Assembly (NCBI GenBank): GCA_016706365.1
Contig: JADJJU010000009.1
Coordinates: 1 to 64,000, forward strand
DNA: 64,000 nt
Direction: 5' to 3'
DNA from: Saprospiraceae bacterium
GTDB lineage: Bacteria > Bacteroidota > Bacteroidia > Chitinophagales > Saprospiraceae
Part shown: positions 56,570-64,000 of the stretch, in pieces
Position numbering within the stretch: position 1 is the stretch's first letter
How the letters are laid out: each line of letters begins with the position of its first letter
Program-made: the position numbers and the translations under genes
The notes under the pieces: model-generated
Told to the model about the DNA's origin: nothing
What the model saw: only the letters and a program-made list of their open reading frames with translations
Database searches by the model: none

Positions 56570-57352
56570 ATGAACAAGACAGGATTGCTGCTATTTACCA
56601 TGGTAATGGGTTTAGTTTTTTCAAATTGTGGATCAACCAATTCAGAAAATACGGATAGTAATATGGAAACCAAAGACAGTAATGAGATGGCTGAAAATTC
56701 GCTTAATTCAGAAGAAGAAGCTGCTGGCTGGGTATTGTTGTTTGACGGAAAAACGAAAAATGGCTGGCATGGTTATGGCAAGTCAGAAACTGGCGCAGGC
56801 TGGAAAGTGGCAGATGGTACCATTTACCTTGACGCAGAAAATAAAGCATCCTGGAACGAAGGAGATGGCGGAGATATTCTAACCAATGATGAATACGAAA
56901 ATTTTCACTTCAAGCTGGATTGGAAAGTAGCTCCGGGCGGGAACAGCGGTATCATGTTTTATGTGCATGAAGACACAAGCAAATTCAAAAATACATATGA
57001 GACGGGTCCTGAGATGCAGATCCTCGACAACGACGCACATCCGGATGGTAAGATTACAAAGCACAGAGTCGGGGATTTGTACGATCTTATAGCTTCATCT
57101 TCAGAGCCTGTCTATCCGCCGGGAGAATGGAATCAGGTTGAGATCATTTCAAAAGATAGCATGCTGGAATTTCATTTGAATGGGGTAAAAGTGGTAGAAA
57201 CTAAAATGTGGGATGAAGCCTGGAAAACTATGGTTGCAGGTAGTAAATTCAAAGACATGCCTGGATTCTCCCAATATCAGAAAGGTAGAATTTCTCTGCA
57301 GGACCATGGAGACAATATTTGGTTTAGGAATATTAAGATTCGGAGGCTGTGA
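56570..57352 (+). CDS. DUF1080 lipoprotein, 3-keto-disaccharide hydrolase family
   Basis: 260 residues. Lipoprotein signal with C20 in VFSNCGS, then an acidic Ser/Asn/Glu spacer. The concanavalin-like DUF1080 domain (about 50-260) has the hallmark start WVLLFDGKTKNGWHGYG, GWKVADGTIYL, the central SGIMFYV and TGPEMQILDN, and the end QKGRISLQDHGDNIWFRNIKIRRL. Pfam names this family 3-keto-disaccharide hydrolase. As a lipoprotein it should sit in the outer membrane or periplasm and cleave glycosides after C3 oxidation. This links it with the exported dehydrogenases upstream. Confidence 0.88.
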   Translation: MNKTGLLLFTMVMGLVFSNCGSTNSENTDSNMETKDSNEMAENSLNSEEEAAGWVLLFDGKTKNGWHGYGKSETGAGWKVADGTIYLDAENKASWNEGDGGDILTNDEYENFHFKLDWKVAPGGNSGIMFYVHEDTSKFKNTYETGPEMQILDNDAHPDGKITKHRVGDLYDLIASSSEPVYPPGEWNQVEIISKDSMLEFHLNGVKVVETKMWDEAWKTMVAGSKFKDMPGFSQYQKGRISLQDHGDNIWFRNIKIRRL

Positions 57353-57434
57353 TTTTGCGTTTTATTTAGGAAATGTTTGCGGCGATTTGGTAAAAGAAAG
57401 AAGTAAATGGACTGGAAATAATTCCAGCTCTGAT

Positions 57435-58319
57435 CTATTTCCTTTCAATAATTCCCATATCCATCCTCAACTGATCACTCGTCTTTCTGCTTCCATCATG
57501 ACTCCATCCCGGAGGACCAAAAATATACATCCATCGGGAGTGCCAGTCAGGAGCGTTTACGACATCCTTGTACATATCAACCCATTCATGAAAAATGATT
57601 TTTAATGGGTGGTGGGATAGCAATGGAGTAGTCAATCCAAATTTTACATGCTCAGTTTCTTCCTCAAATGTGCCAAATAATTTATCCCAGAAAATGAATA
57701 TCATACCCATGTTGCGGTCGAGGTATCTGATATTAGAACCATGATGTACTCTGTGATTCGATGGCGTGGCAAGGATATGATCCAGTATGCCGAGTTTCCC
57801 TATATACTGCGTATGTATCAGAATCCCATAGATCTGAGTAGCTGAATACATAAACATAATGTCCAGTGGCTGAAATCCCAACCATGCAAGTGGAATGAAG
57901 AAAATAAACCTGTACAGTGGCTGAAATACGGATGATCTGAACCCAACAGTCAGATTAAACTCTTCTGAAGAATGGTGGGTCACATGAACCGCCCAAAACA
58001 ATCGAATATGGTGATCAGCCCAATGAAGCCAGTAGAAAACAAAATCTTCTGCTATCAATAAAATGAACCAGTACAATAAAACATACTCTATACTCATCAC
58101 GTGAATGCTGTAAAAATAATTGAGAAACAGCAGGCTGGCTCCTCTGAAAAGCACATCGATACTCATATTACATAGCATCAGATAGAGGTTTGTCAAAATA
58201 CCTTTTGTAGAATATCGCTGATGACTACTTGTGTAAGATAGTAGTAACTCAAGTCCAATAACCAATACATAAATCGGAGTTGATATAAGTATCAACAATG
58301 ATTCTCTGAATTCCTCCAT
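57435..58319 (-). CDS. sterol desaturase/fatty acid hydroxylase family protein
   Basis: 294 residues, about four or five membrane segments. All three histidine clusters of the di-iron site are present: H99-x3-H103-H104 (LHWADHH), H112-x2-H115-H116 (HVTHHSSEEFN) and H189-x2-H192-H193 (HRVHHGSN). The family hydroxylates or desaturates lipids or carotenoids at the membrane. Substrate not predictable; hydroxy fatty acids for amino-lipids are one possibility, given the GlsA/GlsB-like genes elsewhere in the window. Convergent with the DUF1080 gene. Confidence 0.86.
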   Translation of the reverse strand: MEEFRESLLILISTPIYVLVIGLELLLSYTSSHQRYSTKGILTNLYLMLCNMSIDVLFRGASLLFLNYFYSIHVMSIEYVLLYWFILLIAEDFVFYWLHWADHHIRLFWAVHVTHHSSEEFNLTVGFRSSVFQPLYRFIFFIPLAWLGFQPLDIMFMYSATQIYGILIHTQYIGKLGILDHILATPSNHRVHHGSNIRYLDRNMGMIFIFWDKLFGTFEEETEHVKFGLTTPLLSHHPLKIIFHEWVDMYKDVVNAPDWHSRWMYIFGPPGWSHDGSRKTSDQLRMDMGIIERK

Positions 58320-58432
58320 CTCGTTCTTTTATCAAATACAATGCAAACTTAACAATAAATTCACACACGAGAATGGAAATAGACGAAGTGAGAGATGGGC
58401 TGGATAAAGGAATTAATTGGACCCTATGTAAT

Positions 58433-58473
58433 AAAAAAAACTGCCTGAATCTTGTACTTCAATATTCAGGCAG
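58433..58473 (-). terminator. rho-independent terminator of the prolyl oligopeptidase gene
   Basis: The perfect 10-bp stem CTGCCTGAAT (58441-58450) / ATTCAGGCAG (58464-58473) is followed on the minus strand by eight T residues, 24 bases beyond the stop codon. Confidence 0.88.
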
Positions 58474-58496
58474 CATTTAAATTTGATCTTAAAATT

Positions 58497-60636
58497 CTAT
58501 TCCCCCTTTGGCGCCAGATCTATCATGAACGCATACACTCTGGCTACATCATGCAGTCTTTTGTAACGTCCCGCAGCTCCACCGTGTCCGGCAGACATGT
58601 CAGTATGGAGATAGAGTGGATTGTCACCGGTTTTGGTGGCTCGCAATTTAGCTACCCATTTTGCCGGTTCCCAATATTGTACCTGTGAATCATGAAGCCC
58701 TGTTGTGACCAGCATAGCAGGATATTCTTGTGCTGTGACATTATCATATGGAGAATAAGATTTCATGTAATCGTAGTAAATCTTATCATTTGGATTACCC
58801 CATTCATCGTATTCTCCGGTAGTTAATGGGATGGTTTCATCCAACATCGTAGTGACTACATCCACAAATGCCACTTCAGCAACGACACCTTTAAATAAGT
58901 CCGGCCTCATGTTCAGGATCGCACCCATCAATAGTCCGCCTGCACTTCCACCCTCAGCAAATAATCTGTCTGAAGCTGTATATTTTTCTTTAATCAAAAA
59001 CTCTCCGCAATCTATGAAGTCAGTAAAGGTGTTCTTCTTTTTAAGCAATTTACCATCCTCATACCATGCTCTTCCCATCTCCTGGCCTCCTCTGATATGT
59101 GCTATGGCAAAAATGAATCCTCTGTCAAGCAGACTGATCATATTCATATTAAATCCGGGATCCATACTATACCCATATGAACCATATGCATAGAGCAGGA
59201 GAGGGGATTTTCCGTTTTTCTGTGTTCCCTTTTTATATACAATTGAAAGAGGGACTTTGGCACCATCTCTGGCATTTGCATAAATTCTTTCACTTTCATA
59301 ATTGTTCTTGTCGAATCCCCCGCGGACTTCTTTTTCTTTGAGAACATCCAATTTTTGGTGGAAATAGTATACTCCATATCCGTATTGGGAGTAGTTAGAG
59401 AATTGTACGATAATCTGATTTTATCAGTTTCATATTCTGCATTCGGGCCCAGATCTGCTACATAAGATGCTTCAGGAAATTTCACGTAAGTATCTTCAGT
59501 TGCTGACTTAACTCTTATTTGTACTATGCCTTCCTTTCTCTCGTTTATAACAAGATGCTTAGCAAATCCGGATGCATCTTCCAGCAACACATCACTCCTT
59601 TCCGGCAACACTTCTTTCCAGGCTGCTTTATTTGTATTGGAAGGATCACATGACATCAACCTGAAGTTTTTCGCCTGCCAGTTGGTAACAATGTAGAATT
59701 TTCCATCTGACTCAGTGACATTGTACTCATGATCTCTTTCTCTTGGCTGGAACATAGCAGGCGCTTTGAGTGGCTGAGCAGGATCAAGGATTTGAACTTC
59801 TGTGGAAACAGTTGCCCCACTGACTATATAAATATATTTTTTGATCTCGAAGAGGTGACATACACGCTGAATGTCTCATCTTTTTCCTCAAACACCACTC
59901 TGTCCGTTGCCGGGTCAGTTCCTAAAATATGATGTTTGATTTGATTAGTTCTGAGAGTTGTTAAATCTTTCTGAGTATAGAAAACAGATTTACTATCTGC
60001 GGCCCAAACCACCCCACCTGATGCATTTGGAATTTTATCGTTGAACAGCTCACCGGTTTCCAGATTTTTGAATTGAATGGTGTATAATCTCCTGCTCACA
60101 GTATCCTGACCATAAGCCAGAATTTTATTATCCGGAGAAACATTCAGTCCAACTGCGCTGTAATAGTCATAGTCTTTTGCCAGTTCATTGACATCGAGAG
60201 TAATAATTTCCGGAGCATTTGCTTCAGTAGTTTTTCTGCAATAAATAGGATGATCTTTGTTTGTCTCATATCTTGAGTAGTAGAGATATCCATTTGATAG
60301 ATAGGGAGTTGATGAATCATCAGGAACTATTCTTTCTTTCATTTCTTCGAAAAGTTGCTTTTGCAGATCATCAGTATGGGCCATCATTTGCGCTGTGTAA
60401 TCATTTTCTGCTTCGAGGTAAGCAATGACCTCCGGATTTTCACGATCATTTAACCAGTAGTAAGGATCTATACGGGTATCACCGTGAATACTAAGTTCTT
60501 TATCGATCTTTTTTGCAATAGGTGGGGAGATCATGTTTTCTTTTTTTGGATTTTGGCAGGCGAAAATTGCAATAGCTGCGATGGAAAAACCCTTTAGCCA
60601 AAAGAGTTTTTTTCTTGTGGTTGAAAATTGCTTCAT
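58497..60636 (-). CDS. S9A prolyl oligopeptidase/oligopeptidase B family lipoprotein, two frameshifts
   Basis: The composite protein is about 714 residues. Lipobox-like IAIFAC near residue 27. The N-terminal propeller starts with HGDTRIDPYYWLNDRENPEVIAYL. The C-terminal alpha/beta-hydrolase has the nucleophile motif GGSAGGLL, Asp in TGLHDSQVQYWEPAKW and His in SAGHGGAAGRY. The frame is lost at 59837-59842 (A/T homopolymer) and near 59363. Adding one base at each restores SRSKKYIYIVSGATVSTEV and EYTIFHQKLDVLKEKEVRGG. Likely periplasmic serine peptidase cleaving oligopeptides. It has its own terminator and is probably monocistronic. Confidence 0.85.
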
Positions 60637-60674
60637 GTGAAAAGGTCATTAATATGTGAAAAAAATTGTCGTTG

Positions 60675-61976
60675 TCAATGGAATATACCGGCAACTGATG
60701 CGGTTAAGAAACAGGCAACAGTGCCACCAATCAGCGCTTTAATTCCAAATTCCGTCAAATTTTTTCGTTGACCGGGAGCCAGCGCTCCTATACCACCGAT
60801 TTGTATACCAATGGAAGCAAAATTCGAAAAGCCGCAGAGTGCATATGTTATTATTATGAGGCCTTTGTCACTGATCGGTATCCCTGCTGTCCTTATATTA
60901 CCTAACTCCGCATATGCAACGAATTCATTAACTACGGTTTTTTGACCAAGTAATTGACCGACAATAAGAATATCATCGGATGGTGTTCCCAGTAGCCAGG
61001 CAACAGGCGCAAACAATAAACCGAGCAGGTAAGTAAAAGTCAATCCTTCAAATCTTCCGTCAGTGGCTGCAATAATTCTTTCATTCAAACCGGTCCAATC
61101 TCCTATGGTGTTCAATAATATGCTATTTGCCATATAAATTAAAGCAGTAAAAACCAGTAGCATAGCACCCACATTAATCGCAAGTTTTAAACCATCTGTT
61201 GTACCTCTTGATATCGCATCCAGTAAGTTGTTTCCCACATCCCCACTCATCTCAAGTTGTTTTGAAAGATCTTTTTTATGAGTTTCTGGATACAACATTT
61301 TGGAAGCCACAACAGCCGCCGGAGCTGAAATAATGGATGCTGCGAGTAAATGTTTGGCAAAGTAAACCTGCATCTCCGGATCTGATCCCCCCAAAAAACC
61401 AACATAAGCTGCGAATACACCACCGGCAATGGTTGCCATTCCACCTGTCATCAGGCACAATAGTTCCGATTTAGTCATATTTTCCAGATAAGGCTTGATA
61501 ACGAGTGGTGCTTCAGTTTGTCCCATGAAAACATTTGCGGCAGTTGCAACACTTTCCGGACCACTTAATCTCATGGTTTTAGACATTAGCCAGGCAAAAA
61601 CAAATATTATTTTCTGAAGTATTCCAAAGTAATAGAGAATGGCTGAGAATGCTGAAAAGAAAACAATAGTAGGCAATACCTGGAATGCAAATATGTATCC
61701 AAATGAATCCAGTTCTGTCACAATATTTCCGAATAAGAACTTTGCCCCTGCTCCTGAGTATTCCAGTATACTTGTAAAGAAGCGTGCCATGTATTCAAAT
61801 AACTTATTGATAAAACTCACTTTCAGAATTGCTACCAAAAATATAAACTGTGCAATCATACCTATCATTACTAACCGCCAATCAATTAATTTTCGATTAG
61901 CGGAAAAAAGATAGCAGACTAATAACAAAAACACAATACCCAGCGCTCCTCTTGAAATATCTATCATTAAGTCCAT
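60675..61976 (-). CDS. nupC: concentrative nucleoside transporter (CNT/NupC family)
   Basis: 433 residues, about 10-11 hydrophobic segments. Family motifs are complete: VFMGQTEAPLVIKPYL, GGMATIAGGVFAAYVGFLG, VGQKTVVNEFVAYAEL-type segment (LLGQKTVVNEFVAYAEL) and the C-terminal ITYALCGFSNFASIGIQIGG. CNT proteins import nucleosides with Na+ or H+. The divergent neighbour is a uridine kinase gene, so the pair forms a plausible nucleoside uptake and salvage module. The start may be either of two close ATGs (61976 or 61967). Confidence 0.88.
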   Translation of the reverse strand: MDLMIDISRGALGIVFLLLVCYLFSANRKLIDWRLVMIGMIAQFIFLVAILKVSFINKLFEYMARFFTSILEYSGAGAKFLFGNIVTELDSFGYIFAFQVLPTIVFFSAFSAILYYFGILQKIIFVFAWLMSKTMRLSGPESVATAANVFMGQTEAPLVIKPYLENMTKSELLCLMTGGMATIAGGVFAAYVGFLGGSDPEMQVYFAKHLLAASIISAPAAVVASKMLYPETHKKDLSKQLEMSGDVGNNLLDAISRGTTDGLKLAINVGAMLLVFTALIYMANSILLNTIGDWTGLNERIIAATDGRFEGLTFTYLLGLLFAPVAWLLGTPSDDILIVGQLLGQKTVVNEFVAYAELGNIRTAGIPISDKGLIIITYALCGFSNFASIGIQIGGIGALAPGQRKNLTEFGIKALIGGTVACFLTASVAGIFH

Positions 61977-62050
61977 TATTCAATTCATTTCTTGTTATTA
62001 GAAGTATTTATTTCTCAAGCAAGAAAAGAATTTTACTCCGCTTTTATATC

Positions 62051-62087
62051 TTTTTGATGTATTATTCTACAGCATTAGATATTTTTG
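62051..62087 (+). promoter_or_regulatory. candidate promoter of the uridine kinase gene
   Basis: TTTTTG (62051-62056) and TATTTTTG (62080-62087) have a 23-base spacer. The -7 element lies 20 bases before the preferred ATG at 62108 and downstream of an upstream in-frame ATG at 61952, supporting the shorter protein. Confidence 0.45.
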
Positions 62088-62107
62088 CCGGAACTTACAG
62101 CTGTCAT

Positions 62108-62749
62108 ATGCAAACCCCATTCATTATTGGGATCACAGGAGGGAGTGGTTCTGGCAAGACTACATTTATAAAACGCCTCAGATCAGCCTTTTCTGAAGAA
62201 CAACTCTGTATTATCTCTCAGGATGAATACTATCGGCCACGTGAACAGCAACGCACAGACGAGATAGGTATCAAGAATTTTGACCTCCCAAATTCCATTG
62301 ATCACGATAAATTTATCTACGACCTCAAGAAAATTGCTGCCGGTCATGTGGTGACAAAACAGGAATACACATTCAATAATGAACAGAAAAAATCTGGTAT
62401 AATCAGCTATTTTCCTGCCCCGGTAATTGTAGTGGAGGGTCTTTTTGTTTTTTACAATGAAGAACTGAGAAACTTAATGGATTTGAGAGTATTCATCTAT
62501 GCTAAGGAAAATCTCAAAGTGATAAGAAGGATCAAAAGAGATCAATTAGAGAGAAATTATCCGTTGGAAGATGTTCTGTATCGTTATGAGAATCACGTAT
62601 TGCCTTCGTATGAAGCATTTATTAAGCCTTTCATTCACGAAGCAGATATCGTGGTGAATAATAACCAGAATTTTGAAAGGGGCTTGAAAGTCATAAATGG
62701 ATTTATTCTATCAAGAGTCATGCAATTGAAGAATGTAGAGAAGACTTAA
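62108..62749 (+). CDS. udk: uridine kinase
   Basis: 213 residues from the ATG at 62108, which gives the normal N-terminus MQTPFIIGITGGSGSGKTTF. A start at 61952 would add a 52-residue hydrophobic leader not seen in the family. P-loop GGSGSGKT (about 11-18), QDEYYRP, FDLPNSIDHDKF, VVEGLFVFYNEELRNLMDL and IRRIKRDQLERNYPLEDVLYRYENHVLPSYE follow the order of bacterial uridine kinase. It phosphorylates uridine/cytidine in pyrimidine salvage. Divergent from the nucleoside transporter gene. Confidence 0.87.
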   Translation: MQTPFIIGITGGSGSGKTTFIKRLRSAFSEEQLCIISQDEYYRPREQQRTDEIGIKNFDLPNSIDHDKFIYDLKKIAAGHVVTKQEYTFNNEQKKSGIISYFPAPVIVVEGLFVFYNEELRNLMDLRVFIYAKENLKVIRRIKRDQLERNYPLEDVLYRYENHVLPSYEAFIKPFIHEADIVVNNNQNFERGLKVINGFILSRVMQLKNVEKT

Positions 62750-62753
62750 ACTC

Positions 62754-63599
62754 TTATAAATCTGACAAATCTACTAAGCAATCAATTACTACTCTCCCCC
62801 CTGCATCCCTCTTTAAAATTCCGCATTCATTCAGGGGATCATGTTCAAAGAAGAGAATATCTTCGTTCAGAATCAATTCATTATAAAGCTTTTCTTTTTC
62901 CTTCATAGTTTCCAATGGGCGTACATCGTAACTCATTACATAAGGCATTCCCACATGGAATGAAGAAGGCACAAGATCAGCGACATATATAATGTGTTTG
63001 CCTTCAAAAGGTATTCTGGGGACCATCATAGCTTCTGTGTGCCCGTACACAAAATCAATTTGAATACTTTCCAGCCAATCAATTCTTTGCTTTTCCTTTA
63101 TAAATTTCAAAACTCCGGCATCCATCAGGGGTACAAAGTTCTCCTTCAAAAAAGAAGCTTTTTCTCTGGCGTTTGGTTCAAGAGCCCATTTGTAGTGACC
63201 TTCAGTTGACCAGTAAGTAGCATTTGGGAATGTCGGAACAAGTTTCCCGGAATTGTCTCTGCTGACAGCTCCTCCTACATGATCAAAATGAAAATGAGTT
63301 AACAAGACATCAGTTATTTCCTCAGCCTGAATTCCGGCATTTTTCAACGATTCTATCAAATCCAAACTCCCATGAGGTTCAAAGTGGGAGCGGAATTTCT
63401 CATCTTGTTTATTGCCTATTCCTGTGTCAATCAGAATTTTATGTGAACCACTTTCAACTAACAGGCAGCGCATAGCCCATGTACACATGTTGTTTTCATC
63501 CGCTGCAGTTAAACGGCTCCACATTTGCTTTGGAACTACTCCAAACATGGCTCCTCCGTCCAGTTTAAACCTGCCGGCATCTATTGTTGTCAGTTTCAT
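62754..63599 (-). CDS. metallo-beta-lactamase fold hydrolase (AHL lactonase-like)
   Basis: 281 residues, cytoplasmic. The zinc motif H102-x-H104-x-D106-H107 lies in LLTHFHFDHVGG, with later ligands in the stretch FVYGHTEAMMVP (His) and IIYVADLVP (Asp), and H in FFEHDP. The N-terminal LLVESGSHKILIDTGIGNK is typical of MBL hydrolases acting on small lactones or thioesters. Its resemblance to N-acyl homoserine lactonases is general and does not prove quorum quenching. Convergent with udk (4-base gap). Confidence 0.8.
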   Translation of the reverse strand: MKLTTIDAGRFKLDGGAMFGVVPKQMWSRLTAADENNMCTWAMRCLLVESGSHKILIDTGIGNKQDEKFRSHFEPHGSLDLIESLKNAGIQAEEITDVLLTHFHFDHVGGAVSRDNSGKLVPTFPNATYWSTEGHYKWALEPNAREKASFLKENFVPLMDAGVLKFIKEKQRIDWLESIQIDFVYGHTEAMMVPRIPFEGKHIIYVADLVPSSFHVGMPYVMSYDVRPLETMKEKEKLYNELILNEDILFFEHDPLNECGILKRDAGGRVVIDCLVDLSDL

Positions 63600-63647
63600 T
63601 CATTTTATAATTTAGGGCTGAAAATAAAAATTCAAAGAAAGAGAGGC

Positions 63648-64000
63648 TTATTTAAACCCAATTTTCTTTTCAGCCTGCTGCATCTTTTTACTTAAATCTA
63701 TCATTTTAAGGGCAGTATGAGCTGCTTCTATTCCTTTGTTGCCATACTTGCCTCCCGACCTGTCCTTAGCCTGCTCCTCATCATTTGGAGTCAGCACTCC
63801 AAATACAAAAGGTTTATTCCGCATTAGTGACAATTGCATCAGGGCCGATGAGACAGCTTTATTGATATACTCATTGTGACTTGTTTCACCTTTAATGACG
63901 CAGCCAAGACAAATAATGGCATCCAGGGGATACTTCCCATCCAACAGTTTCGCACCTAAAGGTAGTTCAAATGAACCCGGAACCCAGACATTATAAATAT
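63648..64000 (-). CDS. ribH: 6,7-dimethyl-8-ribityllumazine synthase, 5' end cut by window edge
   Basis: The frame runs in from the right edge: YNVWVPGSFELPLGAKLL, then ALDAIICLGCVIKGETSHNEYI-type motifs (DAIICLGCVIKGETSHNEY), FVFGVLTPNDEEQAKDRSGGKYGNKGIEAAHTALKMI and a Lys-rich end. These are the PGSFE, GxVIKGET-H and Arg-loop motifs of RibH. It makes lumazine from ribityl-pyrimidine and dihydroxybutanone phosphate in riboflavin synthesis. The N-terminal 50 residues or so are outside the window. Confidence 0.88.
   Translation of the reverse strand, partial: IYNVWVPGSFELPLGAKLLDGKYPLDAIICLGCVIKGETSHNEYINKAVSSALMQLSLMRNKPFVFGVLTPNDEEQAKDRSGGKYGNKGIEAAHTALKMIDLSKKMQQAEKKIGFK

Noticed and set aside
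62754..63599. Dedicated quorum-quenching lactonase
   Set aside because: The zinc-site pattern is shared by many metallo-beta-lactamase-fold hydrolases; nothing in context supports lactone signalling.

Overview
The window looks like chromosome of a low-G+C member of the Bacteroidota, most likely in or near the Saprospiraceae. The evidence is three type IX secretion (T9SS) type A sorting tails and one type B (gliding-motility) tail, an Oar-like TonB-dependent receptor, DUF2911 and DUF3078 proteins, a GlsA/GlsB-like acyltransferase pair, TAnnTTTG promoter elements and a near absence of Shine-Dalgarno sequences. Placement below phylum is inference. I saw no rRNA, tRNA, CRISPR array, transposase or phage gene.

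Layout. 1-16 kb: a four-helix-bundle gene cut by the edge, M16 peptidase, queuosine-precursor transporter plus citrulline/arginine hydrolase pair, PhoD-type phosphatase, Oar-like receptor, a T9SS lamin-tail/cupredoxin protein, patatin, RarA and a UPF1-like helicase. 16-22 kb: a tightly overlapping minus-strand operon (E1/ThiF-like enzyme, GNAT-like acyltransferase, 7TM-DISM histidine kinase, receiver-kinase hybrid, lone receiver) with another lone receiver divergent from it. 22-30 kb: SLC13 transporter, DsbA-like protein, DUF2911 protein, a T9SS protein and a UbiD-family decarboxylase. 30-37 kb: a 2294-residue secreted adhesin-like protein with about five 250-residue composite repeats. 37-46 kb: pyruvate dehydrogenase E2, transglutaminase, a T9SS beta-propeller, a lipocalin-like lipoprotein, GlsB/GlsA-like acyltransferases, a thioredoxin-like protein, a DUF3078 protein and a TonB-C protein. 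46-57.4 kb: a sugar-oxidation locus (three TIM-barrel proteins, two Gfo/Idh oxidoreductases, GMC oxidoreductase with its small subunit, MFS permease, DUF1080 3-keto-disaccharide hydrolase). 57-64 kb: fatty acid hydroxylase, prolyl oligopeptidase, CNT nucleoside transporter, uridine kinase, metallo-beta-lactamase-fold hydrolase and lumazine synthase (cut by the edge).

Two window-wide features matter. First, about a dozen genes are broken by roughly twenty single-base indels, mostly in homopolymers. Shifting the frame restores conserved family sequence each time, so residual sequencing or assembly error is more likely than mass pseudogenisation; these genes are annotated here as single composite CDSs. 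Second, the intergenic DNA is unusual: it holds internally repetitive 'word' segments punctuated by AACAGCC, degenerate C/T-rich 9-mer tracts, and two related arrays of consecutive hairpins separated by a conserved (G/A)TCAC motif. The hairpin arrays and AACAGCC mosaics are the least explained structures in the window. The E1-GNAT-7TM-DISM operon is the most intriguing protein-coding system.
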